Assembly: GCA_002353205.1 (NCBI GenBank)
Contig: DEJE01000023.1
Coordinates: forward strand, 25,701 to 70,498
Length of the DNA stretch: 44,798 nt
Direction of reading: 5' to 3'
Origin: Prevotella sp. UBA2756
GTDB lineage: Bacteria > Bacteroidota > Bacteroidia > Bacteroidales > Bacteroidaceae
This document shows, piece by piece, positions 17,967-25,198 of the stretch; the stretch's first letter is position 1, and the number at the start of each line of letters is the position of its first letter. The position numbers were made by a program, and so were the translations under genes. A model generated the notes under the pieces. The model was not told the DNA's origin and ran no database searches. It saw only the letters and a list, made by a program, of their open reading frames with translations.

Positions 17967-19848
17967 TCATCTGACATTCATTACAGCGGAACTCCAGGCG
18001 GAACCGTCGGCCGTCGGGGAGCACCAGGGAAAGGGGTTCGCGCCAGGGCATCTCTCTCTTTCTGTCGCCTCCCTGTCGCTGACGTTTCGAGCAGAAGCCC
18101 AGACTGAACTTCAGACAGTGTCGGCACTGCATGAGGAGCGGCTCGCGCACACGGCCGCCGACTTCAAAGGCTGGCGCAATGTCCGTCAGTCCCTGCTGTT
18201 CATAGAATGCGCGCGCCTTGGCGTTGGCTATGTTGTAGAGGTAGGGATGTTGTCTGTACTCGCTGCCTGCCTGCACGGCGTCGGGAGATGGCGCGTTGTC
18301 GTTCCTGCCATCCGTCATCTCAGCGCCGGAGCGATGGTCGTTGGCCATGGAAGGGCCGTTGGCAGCACGCAGCAACTGCTCGACAGCTTTCCGTCGCATG
18401 TCGGCCAGCGTGCTCGAAGGGATGAAGAAAGCGAAATCCTCGGGCGCCAGCGTCACCTCGCGGCATTCAAAGGGCGTGCCGCCGAGCTTCGTCAGCTGCC
18501 TGACAATGTTCTCGCGCGGGTCTTTCTGTGCCAGTTCCTTCTCCATCGCCACGTCCACGAGGGTCTCTCCGACCCCATCGGCCGCCACACGGAGGGCAAA
18601 GCCGCTGGCTGTAGCCTCCAGCGTCATGCCGACAGACAGCTTCCGTTCTGCCGTCCGTCCGCCCATCAGGCGGTCGAAGGCCACGTCGCTGTTTCTGTAG
18701 AGTACCATGCCGGGCTTGAGCGTCGGCGGCATTTTCAGCGGAAACAGGCGGTTGCCCTCGGCACGGTTCACGCGGAAACCTTCCAGCTCGCGCTCGCCGT
18801 TCACGAAGCAGAGGCCGTCGCCGTTGGCAAAGGCTGCCGTCCCGGCCACGGTGAACCACCGCGGGCGCACCTCCTTCACTCGTCCCACACACTCTCCGAT
18901 GGCCTTTGGCGTGTCGGGCGAGAAGATGTCGGGGCGCCGCCCGTCGAGGAAATAGTGGGTGAAGCCGCGGTTGAACGTCTTCTTCAGCGAGGGCTCGAAG
19001 AGGTAGGTGCACCGTCCGCGCGACGCCCTGCGGTATCGGTCGGGCCGACGGGCAATGATCTCGTTGAGACGTTGGCTGTAGGCCGCCGTCACATTCTTCA
19101 CGTAGGCCACGTCTTTCAGCCTGCCTTCAATCTTGAACGATGTGGCACCGGCCTCCATCAGTTCCTCCAGCCGGTCGATTTGGCACAGGTCTTTCAGCGA
19201 CAGCAGGTGACGCCCGTGCTCTATCGTGCGGCCGTCGGCATCGACAAGGTCGAACTTCAGTCGGCAGAACTGCGCACAGGCACCGCGGTTGGCGCTCCGT
19301 CCGAAGCAGTATTGCGAGGCATAGCACACGCCAGAATAGCTCACGCAGAGCGCACCGTGCACAAACACCTCGAGTTCCATGTCGGGCACGTCGCGGTGGA
19401 TGGCGGCAATCTCCTCCAGACTCAGCTCGCGGGCGAGCACCACGCGCCGGAAACCCCGGTCGCGCAGCCATCGCACTTTCGCCGCCGTGCGGTTGTCGGT
19501 CTGGGTGGAAGCATGATATGGGGGGTGAGCGAGCTGGGAGGTGAGGGCTAAGAGTCCCATGTCCTGCACCAGCACGGCATCGGCACCGGCCTCTTGCAGC
19601 TCGGTGAGAAGCTGTCGGGCGCTGTCGAGCTCGTTATCGAAGACGAGGGTGTTCACCGTGACATACACCTTGGCACCGAACGTGTGGGCATAGCGGCAGA
19701 GCGCGGCGACGTCGGCCACCGTGTTGCCCGCTGCGGCGCGCGCGCCGAAGAGCGGCGCACCGATGTACACAGCATCGGCACCGTGGTCGATGGCGGCCAC
19801 GCCGCATTCCAGGTTCTTGGCCGGAGCCAGCAGTTCAATCTCTCTCAT
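17950..19848 (-). CDS. U32 peptidase-family protein (RlhA/TrhP-like RNA hydroxylation type)
   Basis: 632 residues. The N-terminal TIM-barrel-like part starts IELLAPAKNLECGVAAIDHG and has GADAVYIGAPLFGARAAAGN, typical of the family. The conserved cysteines that may hold an iron-sulfur cluster are at 168, 175, 191 and 195 (HGALCVSYSGVC ... RGACAQFC), with a further Cys181. A C-terminal extension with more cysteines (CRHCLKFSLGFC, RCNEC) gives a length near that of E. coli RlhA (YdcP, 23S rRNA C2501 hydroxylation) and longer than TrhP (YegQ, tRNA hydroxylation). Despite the peptidase name, recent functional work on these homologues is about RNA hydroxylation using prephenate-derived chemistry. 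It follows metA by 29 nt and overlaps the next gene, so it is in one operon. Which RNA it modifies cannot be read from the sequence. Confidence 0.85.
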   Translation of the reverse strand: MREIELLAPAKNLECGVAAIDHGADAVYIGAPLFGARAAAGNTVADVAALCRYAHTFGAKVYVTVNTLVFDNELDSARQLLTELQEAGADAVLVQDMGLLALTSQLAHPPYHASTQTDNRTAAKVRWLRDRGFRRVVLARELSLEEIAAIHRDVPDMELEVFVHGALCVSYSGVCYASQYCFGRSANRGACAQFCRLKFDLVDADGRTIEHGRHLLSLKDLCQIDRLEELMEAGATSFKIEGRLKDVAYVKNVTAAYSQRLNEIIARRPDRYRRASRGRCTYLFEPSLKKTFNRGFTHYFLDGRRPDIFSPDTPKAIGECVGRVKEVRPRWFTVAGTAAFANGDGLCFVNGERELEGFRVNRAEGNRLFPLKMPPTLKPGMVLYRNSDVAFDRLMGGRTAERKLSVGMTLEATASGFALRVAADGVGETLVDVAMEKELAQKDPRENIVRQLTKLGGTPFECREVTLAPEDFAFFIPSSTLADMRRKAVEQLLRAANGPSMANDHRSGAEMTDGRNDNAPSPDAVQAGSEYRQHPYLYNIANAKARAFYEQQGLTDIAPAFEVGGRVREPLLMQCRHCLKFSLGFCSKRQRQGGDRKREMPWREPLSLVLPDGRRFRLEFRCNECQMNVYGT

Positions 19849-19877
19849 GGCAGCTTTGCGTCTCCTCGTCGCGGTGG

Positions 19878-20795
19878 TCAGCCTATATCATCAATGTTAT
19901 ATGGAGTGGTCTGGTAGACGTAGTAGTTGATCCAGTTGGAAAACAGCAGGTTGGCATGGGCGCGCCAGCTCACCAACGGTCCCTGTGCTGGGTCGTCGTG
20001 GCGGTAGTAGTTGAGCGGCAAGTCGACATCGTCGCGCACGCCCATATCGCGGCGGTACTCCTTGTCGAGCGTGTCGGGGGCATACTCCAGATGGCCCGTG
20101 ATGAAGAACTCGCGGCCTTCGCGCGCCATCACGATGCTCACACCGCTCTCCTCGCCCTCGGCGATGAGCGTCAGCCGCGGATCGGCCACGATGTCGTCGC
20201 GGCGGATGGTGGAGTGGCGGCTGTGGGGCATCATGAACTCGTCGTCGAACCCACGGAAGATGGGCAGCGGACGGTGGAGCGTCTGCTGGCGGAAGATGCC
20301 GAAGAGCTTCTTCGGAAGGCCCTCCTTCGCTATGCCGTAGTGGAAGTAGAGCCCGGCCTGCGCCGCCCAGCAGATGTAGAGGGTACTGGTGACGTGCGTC
20401 CGCGCCCACGCCATAATCTGCGTCATCTCCTCCCAGTAGGTCACGTCCTCGAAGGGAAGGCTCTCCACCGGGGCTCCCGTGATGATCATCCCGTCGAACT
20501 TCTGCGGCCGCAGCTCGTCGAACGACTTGTAGAACATCATCATGTGCTCCACGGGCGTGTTCTTCGACGTGTGGCTGCGCAGCTTCATGAACGTGATGTC
20601 GAGCTGCAGCGGCGTGTTCGACAGCAGTCGTATCAGGTCCGTCTCCGTCGTTATCTTCAGCGGCATCAGGTTCAGTATCGCAATACGCAGCGGGCGGATG
20701 TCCTGGCGGTGCGCGCGCGAGTCGTCCATCACGAAGATGTTCTCGCGTTTCAGCAGCTCTATGGCGGGCAGCTTATCGGGTATTCTCAGAGGCAT
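19878..20795 (-). CDS. metA: Homoserine O-acyltransferase MetA, predicted acetyl-CoA type
   Basis: 305 residues from MPLRIPDKLPAIELL. Catalytic residues fall at the same numbers as in E. coli MetA: Cys142 (TLYICWAAQAGL), His235 and Glu237 (FITGHLEYAP). Position 111 is Glu (TGAPVESLPF). In characterised MetA proteins Gly at 111 goes with succinyl-CoA use and Glu with acetyl-CoA use, so this is predicted to be a homoserine O-acetyltransferase, the first committed step of methionine synthesis. The frame is open 40 codons further upstream, but the promoter lies in that extension, so ATG 20795 is the start. First gene of an operon with the U32 and zinc-ribbon genes. Confidence 0.93.
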   Translation of the reverse strand: MPLRIPDKLPAIELLKRENIFVMDDSRAHRQDIRPLRIAILNLMPLKITTETDLIRLLSNTPLQLDITFMKLRSHTSKNTPVEHMMMFYKSFDELRPQKFDGMIITGAPVESLPFEDVTYWEEMTQIMAWARTHVTSTLYICWAAQAGLYFHYGIAKEGLPKKLFGIFRQQTLHRPLPIFRGFDDEFMMPHSRHSTIRRDDIVADPRLTLIAEGEESGVSIVMAREGREFFITGHLEYAPDTLDKEYRRDMGVRDDVDLPLNYYRHDDPAQGPLVSWRAHANLLFSNWINYYVYQTTPYNIDDIG

Positions 20796-20824
20796 TGTTC
20801 TTTCTTCTTTTTCTGTTTCCACTG

Positions 20825-20856
20825 CAAAGGTACGAAAAGTCGAGCGAAGAACAAAA
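20825..20856 (-). promoter_or_regulatory. metA operon promoter
   Basis: On the minus strand TTTTG (20856-20852), 19-bp spacer, TACCTTTG (20832-20825). The leader is only about 23 nt, too short for a SAM riboswitch. Confidence 0.75.
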
Positions 20857-20952
20857 CAAACGCGTTTGTTTTTTCGATACCAAGCAGCGCTCGTCGCGTT
20901 GCCATTCACACTCATTCGGACTGCCTACAAGCCCGTCTTGCCGTGCAATACA

Positions 20953-21032
20953 AATTAAATTGCAGAGCAAAATCAATGATATTGCGCAGTAAAACAATTT
21001 AAATTGCAAGGCAAAATCAATTGGATTGCAGC
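20953..21032. repeat. Degenerate tandem repeat, about 22-bp unit, copy 1
   Basis: Four diverged units of the form AATT(n)AATTGC-nnn-GCAAAA(T/C). Each contains a small inverted repeat (TTGC-nnn-GCAA). The rest of the 470-bp gap between metA and GH105 holds only the two promoters and GC-rich sequence in which I recognise nothing. The same unit is repeated at 36927-37013. Confidence 0.7.
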
Positions 21033-21207
21033 CGACCGACCATGTTTCGGCAGCGCAGAAAGGCTTCGGGGGCACGTCGGAAGCGCAGTGCTGACAACAC
21101 CGAGCGACTTCGTCAACACCCCGTCGGCACGGCACCTTCGGCGCCCGAAAGCCCATCGCGCAGGGGTGGATGTGACAAATTTCATGGTTATTATAGCAAA
21201 AAAGATG

Positions 21208-21237
21208 TTGGTATGTGAAAAATAATGCGTAAATTTG
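21208..21237 (+). promoter_or_regulatory. Promoter of the GH105-GH106-GH2 operon
   Basis: TTG (21208-21210), 19-bp spacer, TAAATTTG (21230-21237). Leader about 22 nt. No long direct repeat for a regulator was recognised upstream. Confidence 0.7.
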
Positions 21238-21265
21238 CAGCATGTTTTAAAACTATCATGCACTA

Positions 21266-22420
21266 ATGAAAAAAGCGATAACCATCCTTATGGTTGCCTT
21301 CTGCTCGGTGGCAGCCATGGCTCAGAGTAACACTCAGGCCGGCGTGCTGCAGACGGCACGCAATGTGAACAACTACTTTATGAAGAAACATGCCGACCCC
21401 ACCCTGCCCACCAACGTGGGGCGCATACGGCCAAGCAGCCTTTGGACGCGCGCCGTATACTACGAAGGGCTCATGGCACTGTACGAAATCGACCCCGACA
21501 GCCGCTACATCGACTACACCGACCGCTGGGCAGAGAGCCACAAGTGGACACCGCGCAACGGCATCACCACCTGCGACGCCGACGACCAGTGCTGCGCGCA
21601 GACCTATCTGGACCGCTACATGATGACAGGCGACGCCAAGATGATTGAACACGTGCGCGAGAACCTCGACCACCAGATGAAGACGCCCAACCCGAAGGCC
21701 GACAATGCCCTGCTGGGATGGTGGACATGGATCGACGCCATACAGATGGCCATGCCCGTATACACGAAGATGTGGCGCGCCACGGGCGAACAGAAATACC
21801 TCGACCACGGCATGAAGATGTACGTTTGGAGCCGCGACACGCTCGCCGGAGGCCTCTTCAACGAGGCCGAGGGTCTGTGGTGGCGCGACAAGGACTACGT
21901 GCCGCCCTACAAAGAGCCCGACGGACGCAACTGCTACTGGAGCCGTGGCAGCGGATGGGTGTATGCCGCACTGGTGAAGTCGCTCATCGACCTGCAGGCC
22001 ATGCCCAAGAACAAGCAGACGAAGAAATATATCAAGCTGCTCAAGAAGGACTTCATCCTCATGAGCGAGGCCCTGCTGAAGTGCCAGCGCGAGGACGGAC
22101 TGTGGAATCCGTCGCTCGTGAGCAACAACTACGAGGGCAAGGAGCTCACCGGAACGGCACTCTTCCTCTACGGCATGGCGTGGGGCATACAGAACAAGAT
22201 CCTCAAGGACAAGCAGTACCGGCCCGCTTGCGACCGGGCATGGACAGCCATGGTGCGCGACTGCGTGCACCGCGACGGATTCCTCGGCTGGGTGCAGGGC
22301 ACGGGCAAGGACCCGTCGGCAGGGCAACCGCTCTCCTACACCAAGGTTCCCGACTTCGAGGACTACGGCACGGGATGCTTCCTCCTCGGCGCCGCCGAAT
22401 ATTACAAGCTCATCAAATAA
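21266..22420 (+). CDS. GH105 unsaturated rhamnogalacturonyl hydrolase
   Basis: 384 residues with signal peptide (MKKAITILMVAFCSVAAMA), so periplasmic. The alpha/alpha barrel of GH105 is recognisable: LWTRAVYYEGLMAL, CDADDQCCAQTYLD, NALLGWWTWIDAIQMAMPV, YWSRGSGWVYAALV, DGLWNPSL, ELTGTALFLYGMAWG and a C-terminal DYGTGCFLLGAAEYY. The Asp in the D-A-D-D and W-I-D-A segments correspond to the catalytic region of YteR-type enzymes. GH105 enzymes remove the unsaturated galacturonyl end left by rhamnogalacturonan or pectate lyases, using hydration of the double bond. First gene of a plus-strand operon with GH106 (54 nt gap) and GH2 (30 nt gap). No lyase lies in the window, so a lyase must come from elsewhere if the substrate is as predicted. 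Confidence 0.9.
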   Translation: MKKAITILMVAFCSVAAMAQSNTQAGVLQTARNVNNYFMKKHADPTLPTNVGRIRPSSLWTRAVYYEGLMALYEIDPDSRYIDYTDRWAESHKWTPRNGITTCDADDQCCAQTYLDRYMMTGDAKMIEHVRENLDHQMKTPNPKADNALLGWWTWIDAIQMAMPVYTKMWRATGEQKYLDHGMKMYVWSRDTLAGGLFNEAEGLWWRDKDYVPPYKEPDGRNCYWSRGSGWVYAALVKSLIDLQAMPKNKQTKKYIKLLKKDFILMSEALLKCQREDGLWNPSLVSNNYEGKELTGTALFLYGMAWGIQNKILKDKQYRPACDRAWTAMVRDCVHRDGFLGWVQGTGKDPSAGQPLSYTKVPDFEDYGTGCFLLGAAEYYKLIK

Positions 22421-22439
22421 CCCCTCTAACGTCTCGTAC

Positions 22440-22458
22440 GTTGCGATATTATCGCAAC
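22440..22458. promoter_or_regulatory. Intercistronic palindrome between GH105 and GH106
   Basis: Arms GTTGCGATA (22440-22448) and TATCGCAAC (22450-22458) form a perfect 19-bp palindrome with one central base. As RNA it gives a short hairpin without a U tract. It could be an mRNA processing or stability element, or an operator. Confidence 0.45.
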
Positions 22459-22474
22459 CCACAAAACAATCGTA

Positions 22475-25168
22475 ATGAAGAAAACCCTCTCAATAGTAGC
22501 GGCCTGCCTGCTGGCCGCACCTGCATGGGCACAGATGTGGCCCGAAGTGAAACCCGAAGCACGCCCCGGCGCCCGATGGTGGTGGCTGGGGTCGGCCGTC
22601 AACGAGCAAGACCTGCGCTGGAACATGGAGCAATACAGCCGCGCCGGCATCGGTTCGCTGGAGATTACGCCCATCTACGGCGTGCAGGGCAACGCGCAGA
22701 ACGAGTTGCCTTTCCTCTCAACACCGTGGATGAACGCCTTGAAGTTCGTCGAGGCTGAAGGCAAGCACGACGATATCCTCATCGACATGAACTGCGGAAC
22801 GGGATGGCCCTTCGGCGGTCCCAACGTGCCCATCGACGAGGCCGCCTGCAAGCTGGGGCTGAAGACGGTCGACATCTCGGGCGAAGGGGCGGTAGACATC
22901 GCCCTCGAAGAGAAGGAGATGCCCTACTCGCGGCTCTCGCGCGTCATGGTCTACCCCGTCATCAGCTATACGGTGAAAGCCCCTGTCTGCATGTACGAAT
23001 ACTCACATGCCACCAACACGACAGCCGCCAAGGTGCTGCCGAAGGCGCTGAAGAACGTGAAACTCAACGGAACCATCGTCACCTTCAAGCTGAAGAAGGG
23101 CGAGCTCTACCGCATCTACGCCCTCTACGACTCGCGCACACGGCAGAAGGTGAAGCGCGCGGCACCCGGCGGCGAAGGCTACGTCATCGACCACTTCGAC
23201 CGCAAGGCCGTCTCCAACTACCTCGACCGCCTCGACTCGGCCTTCGTAGCCAGCCGGACACCGTGGCCGCACAACTTCTTCAACGACTCCTACGAGGTGT
23301 ATGGCGCCGACTGGACACCCTCGCTGCTCACCGAGTTTGAGAAGCGACGGGGCTACAAGCTCGAAGAACGGCTCCCCGAACTGCTCGAAGGCGAGAACAC
23401 ACAGGTGCTCGTCGACTACCGTGAGACGCTGGGCGAGCTGCTCTTAGAGAACTTCACCAACCAGTGGACGCGCTGGGCCCACAGCCACGGCGTGCAGACA
23501 CGCAACCAGGCCCACGGCTCTCCTGCCAACCTCATCGACCAATATGCGGCCGTCGACGTGCCCGAGATCGAGGGCTTCGGCCTCTCCGACTTCGGCATCC
23601 GCGGACTGCGCACCGATCCGGGCTTCACACGCAAGAACGACAGCGACGTGTCGATGCTGAAATATGCCTCATCGGCGGCTCATATCACTGGCAAGCCGCT
23701 CACATCGAGCGAGACCTTCACATGGCTCACCGAGCATTTCCGCACCTCGCTCTCGCAGATGAAGCCCGACATCGACCTGATGTTCACCTGCGGCGTGAAC
23801 CACATGTTCTTCCACGGAACGACCTACTCGCCCAAAGACGACCCCTGGCCGGGATGGAAATTCTATGCCTCGGTCGACATGAGCCCGACGAACAGCATCT
23901 GGCGCGACGCGCCCTACCTGATGAAATACATCGAGCGCTGCCAGAGCTTCCTGCAGATGGGCAAGCCCGACAACGACTTCCTGGTCTATCTGCCCGTGCG
24001 CGACATGTGGGCTCAGCGCACCGGGGAGCAACTGCTCATGCAGTTCGACATCCACTCCATGGCCAAGAAGGCTCCCGACTTCATCAAGAGCATCCTCAAG
24101 ATTGACGCCGCAGGCTACGACTGCGACTATATCAGCGACCGCTATCTGCTCACTACGACCTTCACCGACGGCATGCTGCAGACCGACGGCGGCACGCGCT
24201 ACCGCGCTCTTATCATTCCCGGATCGGGCCAGCTGCCCGACAACGTGAAGCAACACGTGGAGGCACTGCGCGCGCAGGGTGCCCATATCATCATGGGAAC
24301 AGCTACCGCCGACATGGCTGCCGCCGCCAAAGCCGAGCCGATACGCCTGCGCGGACTGCGCACCATACGCCGCAAGAACGACCAGGGGCACCACTACTTC
24401 ATCGCCAACCTGACGCCGAACGACGTGGACCGTAAGATTCCGCTGGCAGTGAAGTTCAGCAGCGCCGTCTTCTTCAACCCCATGAACGGCGACATACGCG
24501 AAGCTGAGGTCAGCGGCGACAGTGTGAACATCTGTCTGCGCTCGGGTGAGTCGGTCATTTTGCAGACCTACACCTCGCGGGCGCCCAAACTGACCACCAC
24601 CCTGGCCACCGACACCGTGGCCAAGCCGTCGAAAAAGAAGCAGCATGTCATCGCCGTCTACCGCGCCAACATCCCCGTGCAGGGACCGTGGACGCTGTCG
24701 TTCACCGAATCGGTGCCCGCCGTGAGCGAGACATTCACCCTCGCCACACCGCAATGCTGGGAGAAACTGGCCAACGACACCCTCCGCAAGCTGATGGGAA
24801 CAGGTGTCTATACCACCCATCTGAGGCTGACGACGCGTCAGGCAGCCAGCCGATGGGCCATCGACCTGGGCGATGTTCGCGAGAGCGCGCGCGTATATAT
24901 AAATAATGTGTGCATCGGTTGCGCCTGGGCTGTGCCCTTCGTGCTCGACTGCCGCGACGCCTTCAAGCCCGGCGACAACGAGATCCGCATCGAGGTGACC
25001 AACCTTCCGGCCAACCGCATCGCCGATATGGACCGTCAGGGCGTGAAGTGGCGCAAGTTCAACGAAATAAACATCGTTGACATCAACTACAAGAAGACGG
25101 GCTACGAGAACTGGGCTCCCGTGCCGTCGGGACTCAATTCGGAAGTGAAGCTCATTCCGATAGAATAA
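22475..25168 (+). CDS. GH106-like alpha-L-rhamnosidase
   Basis: 897 residues with signal peptide (MKKTLSIVAACLLAAPAWA). The N-terminal catalytic region opens RPGARWWWLGSAVNEQDLRW and AGIGSLEITPIYGVQG, with MNCGTGWPFGGP. Further on NDSYEVYGADWTPSLLTEFE, HGSPANLIDQYAAVDVPEIE and SSETFTW carry the conserved acidic residues. The C-terminal 200 residues include a galactose-binding-like beta-sandwich (WAIDLGDVRESARVYINN). These fit GH106 enzymes, which are large inverting alpha-L-rhamnosidases acting on rhamnogalacturonans. The fit by eye is to the family of large 'glycosyl hydrolase' proteins that includes GH106, so the rhamnose specificity rests partly on the neighbours. Middle gene of the operon. 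Confidence 0.8.
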   Translation: MKKTLSIVAACLLAAPAWAQMWPEVKPEARPGARWWWLGSAVNEQDLRWNMEQYSRAGIGSLEITPIYGVQGNAQNELPFLSTPWMNALKFVEAEGKHDDILIDMNCGTGWPFGGPNVPIDEAACKLGLKTVDISGEGAVDIALEEKEMPYSRLSRVMVYPVISYTVKAPVCMYEYSHATNTTAAKVLPKALKNVKLNGTIVTFKLKKGELYRIYALYDSRTRQKVKRAAPGGEGYVIDHFDRKAVSNYLDRLDSAFVASRTPWPHNFFNDSYEVYGADWTPSLLTEFEKRRGYKLEERLPELLEGENTQVLVDYRETLGELLLENFTNQWTRWAHSHGVQTRNQAHGSPANLIDQYAAVDVPEIEGFGLSDFGIRGLRTDPGFTRKNDSDVSMLKYASSAAHITGKPLTSSETFTWLTEHFRTSLSQMKPDIDLMFTCGVNHMFFHGTTYSPKDDPWPGWKFYASVDMSPTNSIWRDAPYLMKYIERCQSFLQMGKPDNDFLVYLPVRDMWAQRTGEQLLMQFDIHSMAKKAPDFIKSILKIDAAGYDCDYISDRYLLTTTFTDGMLQTDGGTRYRALIIPGSGQLPDNVKQHVEALRAQGAHIIMGTATADMAAAAKAEPIRLRGLRTIRRKNDQGHHYFIANLTPNDVDRKIPLAVKFSSAVFFNPMNGDIREAEVSGDSVNICLRSGESVILQTYTSRAPKLTTTLATDTVAKPSKKKQHVIAVYRANIPVQGPWTLSFTESVPAVSETFTLATPQCWEKLANDTLRKLMGTGVYTTHLRLTTRQAASRWAIDLGDVRESARVYINNVCIGCAWAVPFVLDCRDAFKPGDNEIRIEVTNLPANRIADMDRQGVKWRKFNEINIVDINYKKTGYENWAPVPSGLNSEVKLIPIE

Positions 25169-25198
25169 ACGCTAAGCACTAAAACAAAAGAGAAAAAA

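Noticed and set aside
17857..19551. Plus-strand open frame (564 codons) antisense to the U32 gene
   Set aside because: Composition is that of a shadow frame (Arg, His, Ala, Val rich) and the minus strand encodes a well-known family.
20796..20830. SAM riboswitch in front of metA
   Set aside because: The promoter leaves a leader of about 23 nt, too short for any riboswitch.
20953..21032. CRISPR array
   Set aside because: Units are only about 22 bp in total, directly tandem with no unique spacers, diverged, and no cas genes are near.
21033..21180. Degraded gene in the GC-rich part of the metA-GH105 gap
   Set aside because: Short open frames exist in both directions, but none has a start signal or resembles a known protein.
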